From contig NW_025932782.1 in NCBI RefSeq assembly GCF_000764305.2, forward strand, positions 7,915 to 71,914: a DNA stretch of 64,000 bases. The letters are read 5' to 3'. Shown here piece by piece: positions 59,701-64,000 of the stretch. The DNA is from Hyalella azteca (taxonomy: Eukaryota > Arthropoda > Malacostraca > Amphipoda > Hyalellidae). The notes below the pieces were generated by a model, which made no database searches, was not told the DNA's origin, and saw nothing but the letters and a program-made list of their open reading frames with translations. The number at the start of each line of letters is the position of its first letter. Within the stretch, counting starts at the first letter, position 1. The position numbers were made by a program, and so were the translations under genes.

Positions 59701-61995
59701 GATTAATGACCAGCGAAATCGTTGATTTAAATCATTAGAGAGTTGAACAATTCTTCAGAAGACGTTGGTAGATCGAAAGCCATGTTTCAGGAAGTAGTTT
59801 TAGTTTATTAACGACGTTTCGAAAGCAACATACATTCATTTTCAAGTTACAAGAAGTATTAAATATTGAAATTTCGGCGAAAGTAGGTACACAATATGCG
59901 TAAATATTAAACAACTGTAAAATTTTGAACCAGAAAAATCACTCTGAAAACGATCTCAAAGTTCAGACCAATCCGGCAGTTAGAAGATATATAGCTGGAA
60001 TCCAATCCGTAGAGATGAGGGGTTCAGCTAGCGTCGTTCGGTTGATGTCGGGCCACTGCTTGATGACGTGGGGCCTTCCAGCTCAATATGTGAGTGTTAG
60101 TCCAATCAGATCACCAAGCCGGTGTCTCAATAGCTACCTGCAAACTGGAGGGCAAGTGAACCACATGAGACAAGCTCAGAACCAGACCGTCACTCTGCTG
60201 GAGGAACCCATCAGCAACGTCATCAAGTAGTGACTCGACATCAACCGACCGACGATAGCTGAACCCCTCATATCTACGATTGGACACCAGCTATCTATCT
60301 CCTAACTGCCGGATTGGACTGAACTTTAAGATAGTCTTCAGAGTGATTTTCTGGTTCAAAATTTTACTGTTGTATCATATTTATGCATGTTTTGTACTTA
60401 TTTATTGTTTTGTACTTATTTATGCCAAAAATTATATCGCTAAACATGCATAATTTCCTCCTTTCTCAGATACGACAAAATATGAATCCTATACTTGCAA
60501 AGATGACCTTTCAAAATTTTGTGATCAATAATTGGAAAAAATGCGAATATTTTCAGATAGTGACTATATCTAGCAACAATAATATAATATCAAGTAATAA
60601 TAATGCTATATTCTTATCAGTTTCAGTGACATGATCGAGTTCATGCTGGGCTTCCGTCCGTCGGTCCTCATGCGCGTTACCTGGGCCTGCATCGCTCCCG
60701 TCTTGCTGCTGGTGGGTGCCAACGATGGTAGTGGGAACCGAATAGGGGCAGTGGTGGTAGTAGTGGGTATAGTGGCGCTGGCGGTAATTGGAACATGGGT
60801 ACTGGTGGGGTGGTAGTGGGTATAATTGTGGTGGCACTGGTGACAGTGAGTAAAGAGGTGCTGGTAATGTTGATAGTGGGTATAGTGGCGCTGTCACGGG
60901 TCTTTGTGGGAATGGTGGCACTGGTAGTTTTGAAAGTGGACATAGTGACACTGGCCCTGGTGGTAGTGGAATCTGAAGTAAGCGATGGTGGGAATAGAAA
61001 CACCGGTAATAATTGTAATGGTAATAGTATCACTTGTTTGTGGAGTGCAGATAACATCATCATATGCTGCATCTGGTGTTTGTGAGACCTAGATTCTCAT
61101 GAAGAATCGAGGTTCGGAATCAAGAACTAAGGCCTTCCTTTAAATGAAATAATAATGTTTTTGAAATACCCTACCAAAAGATTGAACACGCTAATAATGA
61201 TAGAAATAAACAAATTTGACTCGCGAAAATAATCAATATTACCGTCACGATACACTACAATTGCATATTATCAGCCCTCTAGAAATACACCTCCATGACA
61301 AGATCATCAGTCTCAATACTGATTAAAACTCACTGCCAGTTGAGTTTATATCAAGGGTAATTGAAAGCAAAAACATCAAAACTGAAACATCCAAAAACCC
61401 AATGCGTTGCCACTTATAAATCATATGTACAGATATAGATTGAATCAGTTTCCTCTATAGCTACACTTCCAGCTAACGTTATCCAAGTTCCACCTGCCGC
61501 AGATTGTTCCTTGATAACCTCAGCCCCTGCCGCTGATGGTTCCTTGATAACCTCAGCCCCTGCCGCTGATGGTTCCTTGATAACCTCAGCCCCTGCCGCA
61601 GATGGTTCCTTGATAACCTCAACCCCTGCCGCAGATGGTTCCTTGATAACCTCAGCCCCTGCCGCAGATGGTTCCTTGATAACCTCAGCCCCTGCCGCTG
61701 ATGGTTCCTTGATAACCTCAGCCCCTGCCGCAGATGGTTCCTTGATAACCTCAGCCCCTGCCGAAGATGGTTCCTTGATAACCTCAGCCCCTGCCGCAGA
61801 TGGTTCCTTGATAACCTCAGCCCCCCGCAGGCGGTGTTCGTGGGTTCCTTGCTGCAGTGGAGCTGGCCGCTGTACGCGGGCGTCGTCCAATATCCTGTGT
61901 GGGCGCTGCTGCTGGGCGCCGCCATGCCCCTCGTCACCCTCGCCCCTCTCGTCGTCGTCGCCCTTGTGCACGTCATCAAGCTCGTCAGGCGCGGG
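44588..61995 (+). CDS. SLC6-family Na+/Cl- dependent transporter, 12 exons, 3' incomplete
   Basis: A plasma-membrane symporter of the neurotransmitter/amino-acid (LeuT-fold) family. Twelve exons give one frame of 1683 nt, 561 codons. TM1 has [17 protein letters not shown], the family signature and Na+ site. EL2 has PWSKCD, a second Cys nine residues on and an NNT sequon. TM6 has [18 protein letters not shown]4 has [13 protein letters not shown]8 [23 protein letters not shown]10 [11 protein letters not shown]. Monoamine transporters have Asp in TM1 where this protein has Gly (SVGLGN), so an amino-acid, GABA/glycine-like or orphan (NTT/B0-type) substrate is likelier. The usual Ser-Gln of the TM8 Na+ region is Ser-Leu here. 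The ATG at 44588 gives a 30-residue N-terminus before TM1. No stop codon was found; the C-terminal exon is missing. Confidence 0.94.
44871..44945 (+). pseudogene. Partial copy of the SLC6 exon 1 end and donor
   Basis: gaaacttgtggcggttcccc, then tgcctggcgtatgaagatgg and gaggtgggtggct, encoding [14 protein letters not shown] beside the same gtgggt donor. It is 150 bp downstream of the real exon end, with changes (Y to C, N to D, G to R) that would damage TM1. Confidence 0.9.
45030..45371. mobile_element. MITE with ~150-bp terminal inverted repeats
   Basis: TACAGGGTGAACCAGAATTA begins the left end and its complement closes the right end. The arms include actgacccttttaattta and aacgttatgaagttgaaac. 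The centre holds repeated ggatacaatattttaac. The flanking TTA on both sides may be a target duplication. No coding capacity. Confidence 0.88.
45405..46615 (-). mobile_element. Decayed Penelope-like element with inverted terminal repeats
   Basis: On the minus strand, 46038-45769 encodes [34 protein letters not shown], i.e. the Cys-rich linker and GIY-YIG nuclease start of Penelope-like retroelements. After frameshifts 45720-45640 gives [15 protein letters not shown], the conserved end of that domain. Related ~140-bp ends (tacgacgtttcgaatactca..cattatcaagtaggagaaga and cgacttgataatgaatgttg..) lie in inverted orientation, as the terminal repeats of these elements can. A SINE is nested at 46101. 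The reverse-transcriptase part is missing. Confidence 0.75.
46101..46341 (+). mobile_element. Dimeric tRNA-derived SINE (family D), best copy
   Basis: Two tRNA-like promoter modules in tandem. First: A box TGGCCCAGTGG and B box GGTTCGATCCC. Second: AGGCCGGGCGGTTAAG (like the tRNA-Leu/Ser D-arm) and GAGTTCGATACC. Then a tail gtcggcgacaggcctacggc and an ATT-rich end. It is inserted within the Penelope-like element. Confidence 0.82.
46620..48146. other. SLC6 intron 1, distal part
   Basis: No exon or repeat recognised except GC-richer sequence near 47690-47780. Open frames at 47504 and elsewhere are unconvincing. Confidence 0.5.
48147..48281 (+). CDS. SLC6 exon 2 (TM2)
   Basis: Acceptor tttccag; encodes [20 protein letters not shown] then [19 protein letters not shown]. 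The donor GGCGG|gtatgt at 48282 is preferred to gtaaga at 48296 because only it joins exon 3 in frame ([11 protein letters not shown]). Confidence 0.92.
48640..49170 (+). mobile_element. CR1/L2-like LINE 3' fragment
   Basis: Frames broken by shifts read, in order, [52 protein letters not shown] and [15 protein letters not shown]. These correspond to the C-terminus of CR1/L2/Jockey-type reverse transcriptases (LVRPHLEY, VQRRATK, RGDLIEVYKILHG, TRGH, FKNRLD). A ~72-bp direct duplication at 48818-48935 repeats the [13 protein letters not shown] block. Heavily truncated and not functional. Confidence 0.75.
49171..50406. other. SLC6 intron 2, distal part
   Basis: Contains a ~45-bp segment, aatcggcgacag..aggccttttcttcagcgccg, near 49261-49305 that resembles the SINE D tail and also words at 7215 and 59243. 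Otherwise nothing recognised. Confidence 0.5.
50407..50516 (+). CDS. SLC6 exon 3 (TM3)
   Basis: Acceptor aaccag, donor ACC|gtgcgt. Encodes [37 protein letters not shown]. It carries the conserved Tyr-containing TM3 stretch (YMIILGY, cf. YYNVIIAW). Found by reading. Confidence 0.92.
50517..51698. other. SLC6 intron 3
   Basis: AT-rich. A large foldback element lies at 51050-51345; nothing else recognised. Confidence 0.55.
51050..51345. mobile_element. Foldback element with ~100-bp inverted arms
   Basis: Left arm ataccattcgaatcgcaaag..gatctagcgatt..gtcactttttc pairs with right arm gaaaaagtgatc..gatcgctagat..cgaatcgaatgatatg; outer words atctcctcc and gaggagat extend it. The loop is A-rich. MITE-like; only one copy is in the window. 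Confidence 0.72.
51699..51838 (+). CDS. SLC6 exon 4 (extracellular loop 2)
   Basis: Acceptor cctcaag, donor GGAG|gtgaga. Encodes [40 protein letters not shown] then STQYWR. PW..C and a second Cys form the conserved EL2 disulphide pair; NNT is a glycosylation sequon. Confidence 0.9.
51839..53371. other. SLC6 intron 4
   Basis: Mostly AT-rich sequence without exons; a transposase-like remnant lies at 52480-52800. Confidence 0.55.
52480..52800 (+). pseudogene. Decayed transposase-like fragment (HTH type)
   Basis: With frame breaks it reads [15 protein letters not shown] near the start and [27 protein letters not shown] at 52705-52790. This resembles the N-terminal domain and SPRRSxRxxAxxLGxSxRSVxRILH helix-turn-helix found in arthropod transposase-derived proteins (DUF4817-like). 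Several in-frame stops. Assignment is tentative. Confidence 0.5.
53372..53600 (+). CDS. SLC6 exon 5 (TM4-TM5)
   Basis: Acceptor aatacag, donor AAA|gtcagt. Encodes [40 protein letters not shown] and then [20 protein letters not shown] to [21 protein letters not shown] is a family hallmark between TM4 and TM5. Confidence 0.96.
53941..54090. repeat. Inverted repeat with telomere-like (TTAGG)n centre
   Basis: ggccggagcgcaacaggccc on the left is complementary to gggcctgctgcgctccggcc on the right. Between them lies aggttaggttaggttaggtt plus degenerate units, i.e. about six (TTAGG) repeats, the arthropod telomere motif. It may be a small MITE. Confidence 0.8.
54482..54622 (+). repeat. Tandem copies of the SLC6 exon 6 acceptor and start
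   Basis: A ~24-bp unit, gggtctcttgtatctgttga(cag), repeats six times immediately before exon 6. Each resembles the exon start ggggctcgtgtatctgttcg preceded by an acceptor-like cag. Three or four units keep a full cag|gg. Confidence 0.92.
54624..54770 (+). CDS. SLC6 exon 6 (EL3, TM6)
   Basis: Acceptor ttgacag (last of the array), donor AAG|gtgaca. Encodes [20 protein letters not shown] then [21 protein letters not shown]. SxGxGxGGL..F.SYN is the unwound TM6 substrate/Cl- region. Confidence 0.96.
55156..55291 (+). CDS. SLC6 exon 7 (TM7)
   Basis: Acceptor tctttcag, donor TCTG|gtgagt. Encodes [35 protein letters not shown] then [11 protein letters not shown]; cf. LLAGFVIFSILGFMA..GVPISEVAESG. 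Confidence 0.95.
55292..56419. other. SLC6 intron 7
   Basis: Contains at its far end copies of the exon 7 end (see 56140-56292). Open frames on both strands are not convincing. Confidence 0.55.
56140..56292 (+). pseudogene. Copies of the SLC6 exon 7 end and donor
   Basis: gatgacgtgagcagagtcgt, then cgcctccg|gtgagtggtgacat repeats the last ~30 bases of exon 7 and 15 bases of intron at 56251-56292. Further partial copies are gtcgcgttg|gtgagtg (56231) and agtcgtcgcgtctt (56140). The copies sit almost 1 kb from the original, near the next exon. Confidence 0.85.
56420..56535 (+). CDS. SLC6 exon 8 (EL4, TM8 start)
   Basis: Acceptor cccgaag, donor TTG|gtacat. Encodes [49 protein letters not shown] is the EL4 signature. 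Confidence 0.96.
56931..57059 (+). CDS. SLC6 exon 9 (TM8 end, TM9)
   Basis: Acceptor ccctgcag, donor CCG|gtacta. Encodes [43 protein letters not shown]. Confidence 0.93.
57060..58042. other. SLC6 intron 9
   Basis: AT-rich, with a TATATTATA palindromic tract at 57590-57690 and a short duplication at 57920-57962 (caacaggcacatacaccgta). No exon seen. Confidence 0.6.
58043..58152 (+). CDS. SLC6 exon 10 (TM10)
   Basis: Acceptor tttacag, donor AACAA|gtgagt. Encodes [39 protein letters not shown]...L.D.. is the usual family pattern. Confidence 0.93.
59370..59511. repeat. Perfect 71-bp direct duplication
   Basis: The 71 bases beginning ctggacttattgcctggtcc occur twice without a visible mismatch, so the duplication is recent or an assembly product. 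Confidence 0.93.
59912..60372. mobile_element. Foldback element with ~145-bp inverted arms
   Basis: aaaattttgaaccagaaaaa at the left pairs with ttttctggttcaaaatttta at the right, and complementarity continues through accaatccggcagttag, ggggttcagct and gttgatgtcg. A ~150-base loop separates the arms. The 101-codon frame across it is incidental. Confidence 0.88.
60627..60711 (+). CDS. SLC6 exon 11 (TM11)
   Basis: Acceptor gtttcag, donor CTG|gtgggt. Encodes [38 protein letters not shown] is the family motif before TM11. Joins exon 10 through a split Asn codon. Confidence 0.92.
60712..61080. repeat. GTGGTAGTGGGTA-type degenerate repeat
   Basis: ggtggtagtgggtatagtgg-type words run from the exon 11 donor for about 300 bases. 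Several contain ctg|gtggg like the donor itself. Confidence 0.75.
61495..61825 (+). repeat. 33-bp array of SLC6 exon 12 acceptor copies
   Basis: Ten units of ttgataacctcagcccctgc(cgc(a/t)gatggttcc). Each reproduces the end of the intron (ttgataacctcagcc..gcag) and a shortened exon 12 start (ggttcc). About half keep an intact cag. Frames on both strands stay open because the unit is 33 bp; none is a gene. Confidence 0.95.
61831..61995 (+). CDS. SLC6 exon 12 (TM12)
   Basis: Acceptor cccgcag, donor GGG|gtgagc. Encodes [55 protein letters not shown]. The pattern YP.WA...G......S.. is typical of TM12. No stop follows in frame before the donor. Confidence 0.92.
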
Positions 61996-62082
61996 GTGAG
62001 CGTTAGAATGGGTTCTTTGAATGAGGGCCATGACTTGAATAGTTAAAATGGCTTTACTAGGTTAGGGTTATGACGAGGAAAA

Positions 62083-62306
62083 AGTGGTTAAAGTTCAGAG
62101 CACCAGGATTGGAGCAGAGTCGTGCGGGTTCGATCCCAGCTCTGTGCGCCAGTTTCTGGTTAGAATCGGCAAGGAGGCCGGGCGGTTAAGCAAAGTAATT
62201 TGGAAGCAGTGAGTTGCGAGTTCGAGCCCGCAACAAACTGTGGATGTTCTGCAATGTTAAGAATCGGCATCAGGTCTACGGCCTAATAAACGCTGAAACC
62301 GCTACA
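62083..62306 (+). mobile_element. Dimeric tRNA-derived SINE (family D), copy 3
   Basis: Same order as at 46101: gggttcgatcccagctctgt, aaggaggccgggcggttaag, gttgcgagttcgagcccgca and the tail aggtctacggcctaataaac. The first A box is eroded. Confidence 0.8.
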
Positions 62307-64000
62307 TATTCACTAAAATAGGGGTTTTGACTGGCATGACTTCACGAGAACGATGTCATGACTATAGTTGAGGTGATGACTGGAACAGCTGTAATGGAAT
62401 AGGGTTCAGGATCTGAAGCCTAGGTGTAATTGATGGAAAAAGTGGGACGCGGAGAGAAATCTGGGCGAAAGATCGAGCATGTATGCTGCTAGTTCGATGG
62501 TTTTTTAATTTCTTCTATCTTTTGCTTCTCCAACATTTAAATTGCGTTATGTTCAATCTCAGACTTTCGCTTCACATTGAATGACAAATGTTGTACTCGT
62601 CTGGTATCATTGACCAAATTTAAGTGTTCTCACAGAGAGATGCATGCACCTCTTAGGTAAGTTTTTTATGAAGTTTTTTCCGTGATCGAGATAAGGAGCC
62701 AAAGGTTCACAAAGATTAACAAGGATGATTCAGCTTGAAATTCATTGAAATGCTAATCAAATGCCAATTAAACATCCTGTTGTGATTTCTGTCCGGCATC
62801 GTAACACCTACGTAAATGCCAATATTAATCTTTCCCCGTAGACGTTCCAACATATGATTAATCATCGGAAAATCTACCGCCGAACGACTTTATAGATGCC
62901 TTGAGACTTATTAATTATGATAAATCTACAATGCCTCAATATGCGCATAACAGAGTAAATATTTATTACGAGGAAAATATTGTAATAAACACAATAATAT
63001 GCGTTTAAAAATTAATTTTTAAAGACAACACTTCTAAAGAATCCAATGATTTCGAGGTTACACATGTACAATGAATGAATTTCTAATTTTATTTTCAAAT
63101 ATAAAAAGTAATTAATTATTTTAATATTTAAAAATATTGTAAATTTTCAAAATTGGAGGTAGAAGTGTGGAGAAGTAGAAGTGTGTTAAGTATCGATTAT
63201 AAGATTTATAGCAGACAGACAGACAAACAAACAAGAAGTAAAGTTGAAGAGAAGTGTTGTAAAAAAAACTTCAAAACTTTTTACTTCACTGCAAGTAAAA
63301 AGTGAACGAAGGAAACACAAGCAAGTATTCTGAGTCGAGAAACAGACTCTAACAAAGCGCTTAGCATGCGTACACGTAACATTTTTCGTGCCATGAAAAA
63401 AGACGCAGAAAAATGTAGGCTTGTTTATCGGAAATAATCGAAGTGTTTTAACAAAATTGTTACCTAGAAAAATTTGATTGCTAATTACCGGCTGTTCATT
63501 AGCACACGTGTAGAAGTAAGAACTGCAGGCTCAAAATTGGCAACAATCAATCATCACATCAACCATCAATTTGAACATCAATCACGGAAAAAACCATCTC
63601 AGCGCCTAGTTTAATCACAACTGCATTATGGAGCGAAGACACAGCAGATTCTGAAACAAAATAAGAGAGAATTTCTACTGGAAACTATGCATTAGTGGAA
63701 CAAACCCTGATCAGTACCATTACACAATAACAAACGAACATGCACAGCCTAGAATGGACTACATGAGAAAAGTCACCTTTGAAACTATCTCGGGGCAAAT
63801 TCCTCCTACGCAAGTAGCACGGCCATATACTTCACTAAAAATTAAGCATCCTGGTACTAAATTTTCAACAATCCAAGCCTGCTTGTCGCACTATTTTGTG
63901 CTTTTCAGTAAATTGAGGAGCTGAACCTCAACAATTGGACATAAAGGAGATATCTGAAATCCACCTTCTAACCCGGAAATACTGAACTCTGGCAACGATT
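62307..64000. other. Downstream SLC6 intron or intergenic, nothing recognised
   Basis: AT-rich sequence. The final SLC6 exon with the C-terminal tail and stop codon should lie here or beyond the window; no candidate could be supported. Confidence 0.5.

Larger units (their letters stand above)
58153..60626. other. SLC6 intron 10
   Basis: Opens with repeated agtgagtcaa/gtgaatga words to about 58380, which include copies of the gtgagtca donor. It also holds the duplication and foldback element listed separately. Confidence 0.6.

Noticed and set aside
59925..60230. 101-codon frame
   Set aside because: Spans one arm and the loop of a foldback element; no similarity to known proteins.
61414..62031. 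Long frames on both strands (up to 205 codons) over the 33-bp array
   Set aside because: The unit is a multiple of three and free of stops; the + strand array is clearly made of copies of the intron end and exon 12 start.

Overview
The window is animal nuclear DNA: compact GC-rich exons with GT/AG boundaries, set in long AT-rich introns full of minisatellites, MITE-like inverted-repeat elements and tRNA-derived SINEs. A short (TTAGG)n run and the transposon mix suggest an arthropod, perhaps a crustacean. No species-level call is justified from sequence alone.

Layout. Three genes, all on the + strand. (1) Positions 810-917 hold the terminal exon of an upstream gene, encoding the C-terminal half of an SH3 domain. 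(2) Positions 9420-34535 hold a Hip1/Hip1R/Sla2 orthologue. I could join 20 coding exons in an unbroken frame (3411 nt, 1136 residues plus stop): ANTH lipid-binding domain, proline-rich linker, long coiled coil, and a C-terminal I/LWEQ (THATCH) actin-binding module. The 5' exon with the start codon was not found. (3) Positions 44588-61995 hold 12 exons of an SLC6-family Na+/Cl- dependent transporter, 561 residues in one frame from ATG to about TM12; the last exon lies beyond what I can see. Its TM1 carries Gly where monoamine transporters carry Asp, so amino-acid-type substrates are more likely.

Between and inside the genes are two MITE families (about 147 bp, four copies; 212 bp, three copies with TA target duplications), several single foldback elements, a dimeric tRNA-derived SINE (three copies), a second SINE, a decayed Penelope-like element with GIY-YIG nuclease remnants, and a CR1/L2-like LINE 3' fragment.

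The most striking pattern is that about 17 of the 62 exon boundaries I mapped, in both large genes, have the splice junction itself (exon edge plus donor or acceptor) tandemly or locally duplicated in the adjoining intron. Some arrays hold many decoy splice sites, and at least two would give in-frame protein insertions if spliced. A second important point is technical: 23757-23794 is exactly the 38-bp Nextera mate-pair junction adapter, so the assembly around 22.6-24 kb is chimeric or gap-filled.
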